DNA of 64,000 nucleotides, taken from the NCBI GenBank assembly GCA_900142905.1, contig FSRV01000001.1, positions 2,790,001-2,854,000 on the forward strand, in the 5' to 3' direction. Positions within the stretch are counted from its first letter, which is position 1. The number at the start of each line of letters is the position of its first letter. The notes under the pieces were generated by a model. That model was not told where the DNA came from and made no database searches. It worked only from the letters and a program-made list of their open reading frames with translations. Source of the DNA: Burkholderia sp. GAS332 (lineage in GTDB: Bacteria > Pseudomonadota > Gammaproteobacteria > Burkholderiales > Burkholderiaceae). Below are positions 7,464-17,352 of the stretch, one piece after another. The translations under genes and the position numbers were made by a program.

Positions 7464-7772
7464 TTACTCAGCATCGCGGACATCCTTCCCGCCCGGTAAC
7501 TTGCCGATGAACTTCTGCACCACCACTTCGAGAACGTTTTGACCAAGGATGCCTATCGCCGAAGCAACGCCGACCAGCGCCGTCGGCGACAGGTCTTTAA
7601 AGACCATCAACACGGCCCCGGCACTGGCCGACAGGCCCGCGCCGATAATCATGCGACCGAGCAAGATGCGCACGGTGATGCGGTCCCCGCCGACAAAAAG
7701 CTGCCCCAGGCCGATGACTGCGCCGATCACTGCCAGTAGCGCCAGGGTCCGCTCGTGTTCATTCAGTTGCAT
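7464..7772 (-). CDS. Holin (LydA-like)
   Basis: A 102-residue membrane protein starting MQLNEHERTLALLAVIG. Three hydrophobic segments are visible at about 9-28, 42-60 and 65-85, which fits a class I-type holin of the LydA family with a charged C-terminus. AGGAGG lies five bases upstream. It follows the endolysin gene by 13 bases, and the pair forms the lysis cassette: the holin permeabilises the inner membrane and releases or activates the endolysin. Confidence 0.85.
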   Translation of the reverse strand: MQLNEHERTLALLAVIGAVIGLGQLFVGGDRITVRILLGRMIIGAGLSASAGAVLMVFKDLSPTALVGVASAIGILGQNVLEVVVQKFIGKLPGGKDVRDAE

Positions 7773-7785
7773 CGAATCCTCCTGG

Positions 7786-8241
7786 TTACGGCTGCAAGCC
7801 GGTGTCGTAGCGCGTGACGCCACCGCCGAAGTGCGCCGTAAGGACCTGATTGCGGGGCTTCTGGCCGACGACCCCGAGCCCAAGATGCACCCAGGTCCCT
7901 TCGAATATCAGTTGGTCGAACGCAATACCGGATGCGGCGATCTTTCGGCAGATATCGAGCGGGCTGCCGAAGCCAGGGCAAAAGAAGTCAGCAGCCAGCC
8001 CCTGCACATGGGCGCTGGTCGCCGATCCACCGACCGCCGCATTGAGCGCCGGCGAGCGATACCCCGACGACACGAGAACAGGACACGAACCGAGCAGCGT
8101 ACGAACCTGCTCGAGCGTCTGCGCCGTGCGAGTCAAGCTCTCGACAATTGCCGGCGATGGCGTGTTAGCGATCCCGCGGCGCGCGGCAGTCTCGCTTTGT
8201 GTTAGCTCGTCTAGGGTGAAATGGTCTGTGAGTCGCATCAT
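7786..8241 (-). CDS. Endolysin, M15-family D-Ala-D-Ala-type peptidase
   Basis: A 151-residue peptidase that cleaves peptidoglycan cross-links or stems. Zinc-site motifs are visible: SAHVQGLAADFF (His and Asp of the HxxxxxxD motif) and WVHLGL (C-terminal His). The N-terminus LTDHFTLDEL is typical of M15A-like phage and chromosomal peptidases. No signal peptide or SAR segment is present, so export depends on the holin at 7464-7772. Confidence 0.88.
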   Translation of the reverse strand: MMRLTDHFTLDELTQSETAARRGIANTPSPAIVESLTRTAQTLEQVRTLLGSCPVLVSSGYRSPALNAAVGGSATSAHVQGLAADFFCPGFGSPLDICRKIAASGIAFDQLIFEGTWVHLGLGVVGQKPRNQVLTAHFGGGVTRYDTGLQP

Positions 8242-8252
8242 GCAGATCCTCT

Positions 8253-8307
8253 AAATGAAACGGCCGCACATTGGCGGCCGTAAACGAAAACGCCGCCCGA
8301 AGGCGGC
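8253..8307 (-). terminator. Tandem intrinsic terminators after the fibre gene
   Basis: Read leftward, a GCCGCC/GGCGGC hairpin (8292-8307) is followed by TTTTCGTTT. A second hairpin with CGGCCGC/GCGGCCG arms (8261-8280) is followed by TTTCATTT. They lie between the receptor-binding genes and the lysis cassette, so lysis genes would need read-through or their own promoter. Confidence 0.7.
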
Positions 8308-8396
8308 ACGATCAGCAGACATATGGGAGCGCTAGGCCCAGACGCGTAGCGGTACCGCGGGGGGGCTCGATCAATGCGCTCCCAAGTCGCAAAACA

Positions 8397-9653
8397 TCAG
8401 TTCAACCTCGTCAGGTCAGAGAGCGCGGCACCCTCCATGCGCGTCGGCCAGTACCGTACTGCGCGCGCCCACATGCTGGCCCCGAAGCTACCGTTTTGCG
8501 AGGAGCCGATCGAGAACTGAGTCGGCACAACAGCAGCCGCTGTGCCGATCACGATTGGCGGGCGCCCGTTGATCGAAGCAACCGCACTCGCGCCGCCGTT
8601 CGAATAGGCGACTGCAGCACGAAACCGCTGGGCGTCTGTGAGGATTACACCGAGCGGCGCACTGCCGCCCGAAAAGGCATTCATCGCGCCTGTGCCGTTG
8701 GTCTTGTATATTCCGATACCGTTGTTCACCCCATTGTCGAGCGAGACGGCGAACCAGCCACCGCCATACACACCAACCATCGCGGCATCGACTAGCAACG
8801 TGCCTTCCTCGCGGTTGTACCAGGTCAGGTCGGACGAGTTCATCAGATCGGCAGCGCGCGAAGCGGAGGCCGTCGTCGTCGGTATATAGCTCGTCGGGAA
8901 GCCGTACAATTCCAGTTGCGAACTAGCGTGGTACAGACCGGACGCCCCGTCGCCCGGATAGTTGTAATCGCCGTCGACCGATAGATAGGTCGAACCGCGT
9001 ACGGAGACCGCCGACGTGACACTGCCGACAATGCGGCACTCCCACCAACCTCCACCCAGCGGCACGATGGATGACGCCACCAGCGTCCATTCGCCTACGT
9101 TGGCCGACTTTGCGGTAACAACGCCACCCACCAGATCAAAGGTCGCGCCGCAATAGGCTGTGGTCCCGCCATTCGCGAGCATCAAGCGGACTTCCGTTCG
9201 CTCGGCCGCGTGCAACCTGCTGGCGTAACTAACCGCATTGACTGATGCCAACGCCAGTGCAGGCGCCTGTGAAATTGCATGTACTGTCGTCGAACTCAAA
9301 TTCTCGGTGACACGACGGGAGGGTGTAATGCCGTCCGGTCCAGGCGGACCGTTAGCGGTCGCGCTAACACCGTACAGTGTCCACTTTTCGGCAGCAGCGG
9401 AATTGGTCAGATAGTTGGTGCGCGGGCCTTCGATAAGCTGCCCTCGCTGTTGCCGCGTGGACGGTTCGCAGTCGAAGCGGGCCACACTGGGGGCGGCAGT
9501 TTGCATCAGGCCGTCAGTGCCGAAGTACGTCGCGTTCGATGCGCGCTTGAACGTGAATGCCGGCGGCAATACGGGATGCGTCAAAAAGTCGAGATCCAGC
9601 GTTGGACCGCCCGCATACCTGCGCCGACCGATCGACAAGCCGACCCCGATCAT
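8397..9653 (-). CDS. Phage fibre/decoration protein with lectin-like domains
   Basis: A 418-residue virion protein. The N-terminal block has LDLDFLTHPVLPPAFTFKRASNATYF and RFDCEPSTRQQRGQLIEG, a motif set common in phage head-fibre or tail-fibre proteins that bind cell-surface glycans. Two beta-rich carbohydrate-binding-type domains follow (about 90-260 and 270-418). I split the first quoted motif from the second because they are about 30 residues apart. It overlaps the spike-base gene by four bases (ATGA), which indicates translational coupling and a shared structure. No catalytic motif for depolymerase activity is evident. Confidence 0.7.
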   Translation of the reverse strand: MIGVGLSIGRRRYAGGPTLDLDFLTHPVLPPAFTFKRASNATYFGTDGLMQTAAPSVARFDCEPSTRQQRGQLIEGPRTNYLTNSAAAEKWTLYGVSATANGPPGPDGITPSRRVTENLSSTTVHAISQAPALALASVNAVSYASRLHAAERTEVRLMLANGGTTAYCGATFDLVGGVVTAKSANVGEWTLVASSIVPLGGGWWECRIVGSVTSAVSVRGSTYLSVDGDYNYPGDGASGLYHASSQLELYGFPTSYIPTTTASASRAADLMNSSDLTWYNREEGTLLVDAAMVGVYGGGWFAVSLDNGVNNGIGIYKTNGTGAMNAFSGGSAPLGVILTDAQRFRAAVAYSNGGASAVASINGRPPIVIGTAAAVVPTQFSIGSSQNGSFGASMWARAVRYWPTRMEGAALSDLTRLN

Positions 9654-9946
9654 AAGAGCGCCACGAGGTTCTGCGCCGTCGTTCCGGCGGCTTTGATCTG
9701 TATCGGACGAATGTCGAGGATCTCACCGGAATAGCAATTCCTGAACAGCACGTCGACACCATCGGGATTTGTAGCCACCACGTCGCCGGCTATACCGACG
9801 CGAATCGCTCTCGGGCGCTTTGGAAGGCGACCGCTATTGGCAGGAGCAATCAAGTAGAAATACTCGGCGGGACTGTCAAGTTGCGAGGGAAACGTGCCGT
9901 GTGCGTCGAACATCGGCGGTACGGGTGTGGGAAGCTTGTCAGCCAT
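9650..9946 (-). CDS. Spike base protein (RCAP_Rcc01079 family)
   Basis: A 98-residue protein with the family pattern PANSGRLPKRPRAIRVGIAGDV, here split as PANSGRLPKRPRAI then RVGIAGDV, followed by DGVDVLF and a C-terminal GTTAQNLVALL. Members form the base of receptor-binding spikes in gene transfer agents and phages. It lies between the giant virion protein and the fibre gene and overlaps the latter by four bases. Confidence 0.75.
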   Translation of the reverse strand: MADKLPTPVPPMFDAHGTFPSQLDSPAEYFYLIAPANSGRLPKRPRAIRVGIAGDVVATNPDGVDVLFRNCYSGEILDIRPIQIKAAGTTAQNLVALL

Positions 9947-9957
9947 TGCTACTCCTT

Positions 9958-12900
9958 TTAGTTGGTGCCTTTCAGTTCACGATATTGGCGGTTCACCCGC
10001 ATCTGAATCGCTCGAATACGGCGCCCCATCTCGAGCGCCAGCTCCTGCCGGCGCGCCGGGTCATTCGTCGGGAAATTTTTCTGTTCCTTCAGGATCGAAG
10101 TGATCTGCCCATTCGCAACCTGGTATTGTTTGACGCTCTCCTCGACCGCCGGATGATCCGTGTCGAACTGTTCTAACGTCCCTTGCTCCTTTGCATAGTT
10201 GCGTTCGTTCTGCAGCGTTTGCAGATCGTTGAGGTTGTCGCGGAACGTGGTCATGTCGTAGCTGCCGGCCCTCGACGCGAAAGCTTGCCCGAGCGGAATG
10301 TCGGCGAGCCCCTGCTCTGTACCGGCCTTCTCACCGAGAGACTGGAACGTACGGATCACTTCACCGACACCACCACCTCCATAGTTGCGCGCGAGGTACT
10401 GCAGCACTTCGGGGTACGTGTCGATACCGGCCTTATCGTGTAACTCTTTCGCCATCGACTTCCACATTTGGGGTGTGCTCGGCTTGCCGGCCTCCATATG
10501 CAGCTTGTTGGACGCCCACTCATCAAGTGTGTGGATCGGCGCGCCCTGCCCTGTCTTGTTGGTCGCGAGTTGATAGAGCGGCTTTGCGATCGACGGCATG
10601 AACTGCTGCATTGCCCAGTCAAAGGTATTTTTCGAAGGATCGATATCGGTCGGCTCAACCGGTGAGAAATTCGACAGCGCCCCGTCCTTCACAACGTTCG
10701 ACAGGAACGTCCCACGATCGTCGACGCCGTCGAGATATCGATGCAGGGCGGCTGCAAGAGTCAGGCCAATGCGCCCATAGCCAAAGCCCACAGGGAACTT
10801 GTAACCCTTCCCGTCCGGATCACTCGGATCGATCATTGTTAGGAAGCGTCCAGACTGACTGAGCGGCACCTTGTTTAATTTGTCGATCCCATCGTCGTCC
10901 TTGCCGCCCATCGCCTTTAGTGCGCCGTACAAACCGTACATCGCGGCGAAGTGCGCCGCCATGACTGCGGCGCCGCGTGGCGTGCGCAACGCCTGCGCCA
11001 TGCGCCGGGCGTCGTAGAGCGCCGGGCCCGCGAACGTGTAGAGCGCGCCGAGCTGCTTGCCGAGCGTGCCCTTCGTTTCAAAGTTCATTGTGTTCTTGAC
11101 GTACAGCGCGGCATCTTTCTCTGGCATGCCTGAATCGACGAGCGCCTTGAACAGCGCCACGCGCGACGTCATTTCCATATGCTCGTTCACCGCGTCGACG
11201 AACTTGCCAACCTTCTCGGCACCCGCCTTCACCTTGGCCTTCGTGTCGACGCCGGCGCGCATAGCGAACGCGTCTTCGAGATTCTTCATCACATTGTCGT
11301 GAAACAGATCCGAATACGTGGTCGCGCCACCGAGCTTTGCGTATCGTTCCTTCCAGTCGTGATACTCGGTACCCGGTTTATCCCGCCATTCCGTCATGTA
11401 CTTGGCATTGTTCGCCAACGCACGCCGAGCCGCGCCGAGTTTGTCCTGCACAGGCGCATCGGCCATCACCAGCGACACCATTGACTGAACGTCGCGGATC
11501 TTGTTCATCGCTGGGAACATCGGGTTGTAGCGCGTATAGACGGCCGACAGCGCCCGCGTCGCTTTGGTCGGCAAGCTCCATAACCCGCTCACCGCATCGT
11601 TGTTGATGCCCGTCATGGCGTCGAGAATCTTGCGATCACCGATATGTGCGACGGTCGTCTTATCGCCATCGCGCACCACTACGGCGTCAGGAGACACACT
11701 CGCATTGGCCTTCACGCGTTCATGCACGATGCCGTCCGGGCCAACGTACTTTTCGAAGATCTCTTTCGAACTGGAGTCGTTGATCTTCGCCCTTGCAGCC
11801 ATCTTGGCGGCCGGATTGTCTTTGAGGAAGTTCACAAACTCGCGTTTGAACCCCTCCATCCCGGCTCGCTGGATCGCAGACGCCGACGCGACGAGAACGT
11901 TTTGCAGCGGGTTCTCCGCGAGCGTGCCGGCGCGTCCCATCGCCTGCTTGTCCTTAGGCGACTTCAGGCTTGTACCGCCCGACCCCGTAGGAGCATCCTC
12001 AGGGTGCGCGTTGGGATCGCCGTATAGCGGCACGTACCAGTCGTACTTCGGGCGCGCCGCCTGCGCTTCAGGCGTGAGCAGCCCGGCATCGCCGAGAGTC
12101 TTGTCCCGTGCGTCGAGCATCGGCTTCAGGTGGTCTTTGTAAATCTGCTCGTAAAGCTCGACAAGCCCCGGAGCATCGCGCCGAATGTCGCGCTCAATGG
12201 CGGCGATCTCGGCGTCGGTTTTGCCCGACCCGGCCATGTCCTTGCCATCTGACTTTCGTGCGATCTCCCGATTCCGCTCGCGCCCGTGCTTCACCAGGTT
12301 GCCGATGGTGCCAATGTCCTGCATGAACTGCTCGTGGCCGTGCTCCTTGTACCAGGGCAGTTTCGAGTACTTCGAATTCCACGCCTTTGACAGTGTGTCG
12401 ATCATCGGATCAACATGCTGCCTCTCCACGTCGTGGATCTGCTTCTGGCTCGCAGCCTCAAATAGCCGCATCGTGTTTCGAAGGGCACGGCCCGCCGGCG
12501 TATTTCCAGTGCGCCGAATCAATTGCTCGATCGGGTTGCGGTAGTCCCAAAGCTTCGTCACCGCGTCCTCGAGCCATTTTGGCTGGGCGGCTTTGCCTCC
12601 TTCGGAGAGCAGCGTGCGCGCCGCGGCCCGAGCCTTCTCCGGCTCGGCGCGCACCCCACGCAAATGATCGAGCCATGTCTTGCGCTTTTCGACGAGCGGT
12701 ACTGAACTCTGGATCGGACTCGCTGCGCGCGAGAATGCAGCATCATCGCGATTCTTTGAGAACGCCGGCTCCGCCGTCGTCCCTGCAATCGATCCACGGC
12801 CGCGCTCGCGCAGATAGTCCTGCGTGTCGCGCAGCAGCTTCGCCACTTCCGCGTCACTTACATCGCCCTTGACGACGCCCAGCTTTTTCAGGAACTGGCG

Positions 12901-15900
12901 CACGCCGTCGAGCACGCGCCGCACGACGCTGTTGTGCATGTTGCGCTCGGCCATCATCGCGATGATTTCCTTCGCGCGACGATCGGCCGGCAGATCCGGC
13001 TGGGTCCGATCGACCTCGGCGCCGATCTCCCTGAATGTCTTGTTGCCCAGACGCTCGGCGGTCGCCACCTTTGCAGCTAGTTCGCGCATCGTGTCGCGCC
13101 CGATCATGTTCTCGAGGCCGTAGTGGCCGACGAGCTCGTGCCGCGCCACTTCGCGCGCGCGTTCAGGACTGGCGAGATTTTCGGAGATCAGCGCAACGCG
13201 ATTCGTGCGCGGATCGAAGAAGCCCTCGACATCGTGCGCGCCGGCCGCCTCGGCTTGGCGCCGAACATTGGCGGGGGCGTCGGCGATCGACTCGTACACG
13301 TCGACGTCGTGGTTGAACGTATCGTCGGCGATCGCGCGGCGCACATCCTCGGCTTTCATGCCCCCAGATGCGCGAAGCCCCTCGCGAGGAGGGGCTTCGT
13401 TTGAAAATTGGGATGCATCTTTTTTGGGAGGTTTTATAATTGGCCTGTCATCTGCTCCCAGTGGGCTGCCACTCTCGAAGTGTCCCGCTGCGTACCGTTC
13501 TTCCCGGCTCCGGCTGGGTCTTTCTGGACCAGAGACCACGGGTGTCGCTCCCGTCCCGGGTCGGGCAAGTGTAGACCCGGAGCGCGTAGGGCTGGTTGAG
13601 TCTTTCCCCTTCCCAGTCGCACCGGCACCCACCCCCTCTCCCTTCTGCTTTGCTTCATCCCATTTTTCCCAACCAGTAAGAAGCCAGCCATTGCCGCCCT
13701 TGCGCTGCGTGAGCACGGCCTCGTGTCTGCCATGATCTATCGTCACATGTTTGGACGGACCGACCTCGACTGAACGGGTAACCTCGCCGCGCGCGATAGT
13801 ATCGACGATGCTTTCCGTAAGCATGCGCTTTGCTTCACTTTCAGTAAGTCCGTCCTTCGTCGTGCGCTGGCGGATGATGTGCTGAATTCCCTTCCGGTCG
13901 TCGCCGTGGACGAAGTCGATCCAGCCCAGTCCGCTGCGGAACATTGCGCGGTTGACGTCGCGCTTTTCGCTAATCGCCCGATTCATTGCGGCACGGCCGC
14001 GCCGCACGTTCGCCTCGACTGACTTGATCGCTGAACGCGACAGCAGCGAGTCCTGACCGCTCGCCGCAGCGACTTCAGCCTCGCGATCGCTGCCCGTGAG
14101 TTTGAAATCCTTGCGCTGCTCATCGGCCTGCGTGCGGTGATCGGCTTCGCGCTGCGCCCGCTCCTTCTCGACCTTCGCCGCATTCAACTGCTCGACGCGC
14201 TCGCGCAGCGTCTGCGACGTCGGATTGGTAAGAAGCGGGGCTACGTCTGCGCCGGCACCTCGCCCGCCGGCGTGCGGCCCTGCAGCTTCTCCTGATCTGG
14301 CGGCCCCGACTGCTTCAGCAGGTTGATCGTTTCCTGATCTTGTGGCGTCGGCTCCTTTCCCTTCAGTAGATTGCGCAGCAGGTTCACGCCCTGCGGCGAC
14401 GCCCAGATCTTGCGTCCTTGTGGTGTCATTAACCCGCGCCAGTACTTGTGCGCGATTGGCGCGCTCGACCGCACCGAACATATCTTCGGCCGGTTTCGTT
14501 GCTTCGGTGTGCGCGAAGTCGGCGACGTTCTTTAGCGTCTCGCCGATCCGCTTGCCTGATCGCGCATTGTCCGCGAAAAGCTGCACGAATTCACGTGCGT
14601 CCGGACTGAGCGCGATATCGTGCTGGCGGGCGAAGTCGCTCAACTTGACGCCTTTGCGCCGCGCGTTGACTGCCGCGCGCGCCGCTTCGGTCACGAGCGG
14701 ACGGATATCGAGATCTCCGGCGCCGTCCAGACGCGACATCGCGCCAGCCGCATCGGCCATGCCGCCCAACACCGTGCGCGCCTCGGGATCGTTTGCCTGC
14801 GCGTAGAGCCGTACCAATTCGGGATCGCCGTACGCCTTCTGGAACGTCGCAGCCATCACCCGGTCGATCGCTTGGCGCGTCGGCGTTCCATCAGGGTTGA
14901 GCAAGCCTACCCGTTCCGACACCGGCATCGATCGAACAAATTCGCGAACCGACTGGGGCGTGGGTTCTCCGGCGTCCGTGAAATGCAACCCATCTAGATT
15001 GACGCGGTTTGCATCGTTTTGCGCCTGCTCAATCGGCGACAACGCGGCCGTGCCCACCGTATTTGATGCATCGCCGATATCGGCCGTCACATGATCGCGC
15101 GGCATGATCCGGACAAGCACCGGATTGTGCAAGCCCTGAACGCCGCTCGCGCTGACGCCGGTCAGCGGTTGGTCCTGCGCAATCATCGCGCGGTACGCTG
15201 CCGTAGTGCCGCGATCGTATGCCGCCTTCAAACCCGCGACGCGTGCGTTGCCTGCAATGGCGCGCAGCTTGTCCGGCGCCCCTTGCGCGTATGCGGCGAC
15301 CGACGAGCCATCCGCATTATTTGACGGCAGGAGCGTGTCTGCATCGACGACGGCGTATTGAACCGGGATGCGACGACCGTCCGAAGCAATTGCAAAGTCC
15401 TGCCGCCCGAGCCGGTCGGCAGGAATCTCCACGCCAGGATTCGCCTCGACCACAGGCGCACCATTGGCAAAATCACGCGAGAACGAGAGCCGACCCGGAT
15501 CCGGGTTCGCGGCGATATCGTTCATCTGGTGGATCGCGGCAGAGGACGACCGGTCGCGATTTTGCAGAACCATCTGCGGCGCCGACACGTCGCTACTCAT
15601 CGGCGATGCATCTCCCACAGACGCGTCGGCGACCGGGCCATCCTCCTGCGCGCCGCTCCGCGTGCGAGCCTCCTGGGCGTTGCGCACGTCGCTTGTCAGG
15701 CCAGCCTCGACGCCTGCGTCACGCGCCACGCGCGCGGCGGCCGCCTCACCGTAGGTCTGCGGGCGCGCCGCGCCGCCCGAATCGACGAGCATGTCACCAG
15801 ACGGCGCAGCGTCCGTCGGCGCCGGCAACGCGGGCGTTTCAGACGGCTCATCGAGCGCACGGGGTTTCGCCCGTTCGGCAATGCGCGCGAGCAGCGCCTG

Positions 15901-17352
15901 CGCGGCCCGGCCGACGCTATTGTTCTGGTGCGCCAGATCTTCGAGCGTGCCCGTGCGCATCCCCGATTCAAGATGATTTGCAATCGTTTCGCGGTTGGCG
16001 ATCGTTTTGAGGCTTCCCACGATTGCCGCAACATCGTCCGATGTCACGTTGTACGGTGCTCCCTGCGTCTGGAAATTTGGAGCATCCTGCGGCACGCCAT
16101 CCGGCGCCGGCAATGCACGCGTCGGCGGCGGTAACGCCAGGGGTGCATCCGCCCCCGGCGCCTCGACAGGTGGCACCACTGGCTCGGTCGAGGCATGCGG
16201 CCGCACACCCATCGCGCCACCAGCAAGACCGCCCAGCACACCGCCCTGCACCGCCTGCAGCGCAACGTCATCTGTTAGTGACTGGTCCGGAAATGCGCCG
16301 CGGATCGCCGCGTTCTGCGCCACCTGGGTGCCTGCAGACTGCGCGGCGTTGGTCAGCGCTTCGATGCCCGCAGCAGCCGGGCGCGACATGCCCGTCGACA
16401 AACCGGACAGACGCCGCTCGACAGGACCAAGGCGCGCGGTCACTGCATTAAGCACACCGGCGCCGAATATCTCCGGCCATCTCCGAGCAACACTGGCAAG
16501 TTCTGACTTGGCATCGGCCTCACTCATGCCGGCCTGCCTCAACTTCGCATATGCAGGGCTTTTCGATTGCAGCACCGCGTCGGGTGAACTCTGTAGCTTC
16601 TCGTAAATTGCACCGCGCACCTGGCCGCCGCCCTGCGCTGCGGCGAGCGCTGCAACGCCGACACCGCCGGTCAGCGCGCCCGCAGCGGCATATGGCAGCA
16701 TGCCGCCTGCGAATTCCCCCACGGTCTGAACGGGGTTTCGCGCCATGCCGCGCAACGTCGGCATGATCCCAGCACCGCCTGCAGCCCGTTCTTCAGCGAC
16801 CTCGCGTGCCGTGCGCGCCGAGTCATCCTTTACAACCGGAGACGCGTTGTCTGCGTAGTGCTTCTGTTCGTCGGCAAGCCATTTCGACACGGCTGAATCC
16901 GGCGCGACAAGGTCGCTTACGGACTTGGCCGTGCCCGCCGCACCACGCGCCAAAGCACTGAGCGGATCGCCGAGCGCAGCCTCCGCCACGGAGCGCTGCG
17001 GCTCAGTCGGCTTGTCTGCTGCGAACTTCTGCAGGAATGACGCACGTACAGCCTGCTCGTCATCGCCGGTGTATTGCGCGATCGACGGAATTATCTTGGC
17101 CTGGTACTCGTCCCAGATGCGCCGCTTGTCGGTGTAGTCCGTCGCGTCGTAGTTGTTCTGCCTTTTAAAAGAATGCCAGGAAAGATCGGGCGCATTAGCG
17201 GCCGGGGCCGGCTCAGCGTCGGGGGCAAGATCAGGAATACCGTACGCTTGAGCCGCTGCCGGCGGTTGATAGTTCGGCAACATGCCGAGCGCACGCATGC
17301 GCCCGGCCACATCGTCCTGCGCCGCGTTGTACGGGTTGGAGTAGTCAGGCAT
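9958..17352 (-). CDS. Giant polyvalent virion protein (DarB-like domain array)
   Basis: A 2464-residue protein, probably packaged in the head and injected with DNA, as known for DarB of P1 and similar proteins. Visible parts in order: a hydrophobic Gly/Ala stretch at about 200-250; a DdrB-type ParB-like domain at about 640-880 containing GNARVAGLKAAYDRG; a PBECR-like nuclease candidate at about 1140-1230 with GLGWIDFVHGD and WLLTGWEK; a peptidase-like HELVGHYGLE motif at 1405-1414; a long helical part; and an LPD38-like C-terminal domain at about 1935-2285 with YNPMFPAMNKIRD and PVGFGYGRIGL. It overlaps the transglycosylase gene by eight bases. Confidence 0.8.
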   Translation of the reverse strand: MPDYSNPYNAAQDDVAGRMRALGMLPNYQPPAAAQAYGIPDLAPDAEPAPAANAPDLSWHSFKRQNNYDATDYTDKRRIWDEYQAKIIPSIAQYTGDDEQAVRASFLQKFAADKPTEPQRSVAEAALGDPLSALARGAAGTAKSVSDLVAPDSAVSKWLADEQKHYADNASPVVKDDSARTAREVAEERAAGGAGIMPTLRGMARNPVQTVGEFAGGMLPYAAAGALTGGVGVAALAAAQGGGQVRGAIYEKLQSSPDAVLQSKSPAYAKLRQAGMSEADAKSELASVARRWPEIFGAGVLNAVTARLGPVERRLSGLSTGMSRPAAAGIEALTNAAQSAGTQVAQNAAIRGAFPDQSLTDDVALQAVQGGVLGGLAGGAMGVRPHASTEPVVPPVEAPGADAPLALPPPTRALPAPDGVPQDAPNFQTQGAPYNVTSDDVAAIVGSLKTIANRETIANHLESGMRTGTLEDLAHQNNSVGRAAQALLARIAERAKPRALDEPSETPALPAPTDAAPSGDMLVDSGGAARPQTYGEAAAARVARDAGVEAGLTSDVRNAQEARTRSGAQEDGPVADASVGDASPMSSDVSAPQMVLQNRDRSSSAAIHQMNDIAANPDPGRLSFSRDFANGAPVVEANPGVEIPADRLGRQDFAIASDGRRIPVQYAVVDADTLLPSNNADGSSVAAYAQGAPDKLRAIAGNARVAGLKAAYDRGTTAAYRAMIAQDQPLTGVSASGVQGLHNPVLVRIMPRDHVTADIGDASNTVGTAALSPIEQAQNDANRVNLDGLHFTDAGEPTPQSVREFVRSMPVSERVGLLNPDGTPTRQAIDRVMAATFQKAYGDPELVRLYAQANDPEARTVLGGMADAAGAMSRLDGAGDLDIRPLVTEAARAAVNARRKGVKLSDFARQHDIALSPDAREFVQLFADNARSGKRIGETLKNVADFAHTEATKPAEDMFGAVERANRAQVLARVNDTTRTQDLGVAAGREPAAQSTEGKGADATRSGNDQPAEAVGAARSGEAAGPHAGGRGAGADVAPLLTNPTSQTLRERVEQLNAAKVEKERAQREADHRTQADEQRKDFKLTGSDREAEVAAASGQDSLLSRSAIKSVEANVRRGRAAMNRAISEKRDVNRAMFRSGLGWIDFVHGDDRKGIQHIIRQRTTKDGLTESEAKRMLTESIVDTIARGEVTRSVEVGPSKHVTIDHGRHEAVLTQRKGGNGWLLTGWEKWDEAKQKGEGVGAGATGKGKDSTSPTRSGSTLARPGTGATPVVSGPERPSRSREERYAAGHFESGSPLGADDRPIIKPPKKDASQFSNEAPPREGLRASGGMKAEDVRRAIADDTFNHDVDVYESIADAPANVRRQAEAAGAHDVEGFFDPRTNRVALISENLASPERAREVARHELVGHYGLENMIGRDTMRELAAKVATAERLGNKTFREIGAEVDRTQPDLPADRRAKEIIAMMAERNMHNSVVRRVLDGVRQFLKKLGVVKGDVSDAEVAKLLRDTQDYLRERGRGSIAGTTAEPAFSKNRDDAAFSRAASPIQSSVPLVEKRKTWLDHLRGVRAEPEKARAAARTLLSEGGKAAQPKWLEDAVTKLWDYRNPIEQLIRRTGNTPAGRALRNTMRLFEAASQKQIHDVERQHVDPMIDTLSKAWNSKYSKLPWYKEHGHEQFMQDIGTIGNLVKHGRERNREIARKSDGKDMAGSGKTDAEIAAIERDIRRDAPGLVELYEQIYKDHLKPMLDARDKTLGDAGLLTPEAQAARPKYDWYVPLYGDPNAHPEDAPTGSGGTSLKSPKDKQAMGRAGTLAENPLQNVLVASASAIQRAGMEGFKREFVNFLKDNPAAKMAARAKINDSSSKEIFEKYVGPDGIVHERVKANASVSPDAVVVRDGDKTTVAHIGDRKILDAMTGINNDAVSGLWSLPTKATRALSAVYTRYNPMFPAMNKIRDVQSMVSLVMADAPVQDKLGAARRALANNAKYMTEWRDKPGTEYHDWKERYAKLGGATTYSDLFHDNVMKNLEDAFAMRAGVDTKAKVKAGAEKVGKFVDAVNEHMEMTSRVALFKALVDSGMPEKDAALYVKNTMNFETKGTLGKQLGALYTFAGPALYDARRMAQALRTPRGAAVMAAHFAAMYGLYGALKAMGGKDDDGIDKLNKVPLSQSGRFLTMIDPSDPDGKGYKFPVGFGYGRIGLTLAAALHRYLDGVDDRGTFLSNVVKDGALSNFSPVEPTDIDPSKNTFDWAMQQFMPSIAKPLYQLATNKTGQGAPIHTLDEWASNKLHMEAGKPSTPQMWKSMAKELHDKAGIDTYPEVLQYLARNYGGGGVGEVIRTFQSLGEKAGTEQGLADIPLGQAFASRAGSYDMTTFRDNLNDLQTLQNERNYAKEQGTLEQFDTDHPAVEESVKQYQVANGQITSILKEQKNFPTNDPARRQELALEMGRRIRAIQMRVNRQYRELKGTN

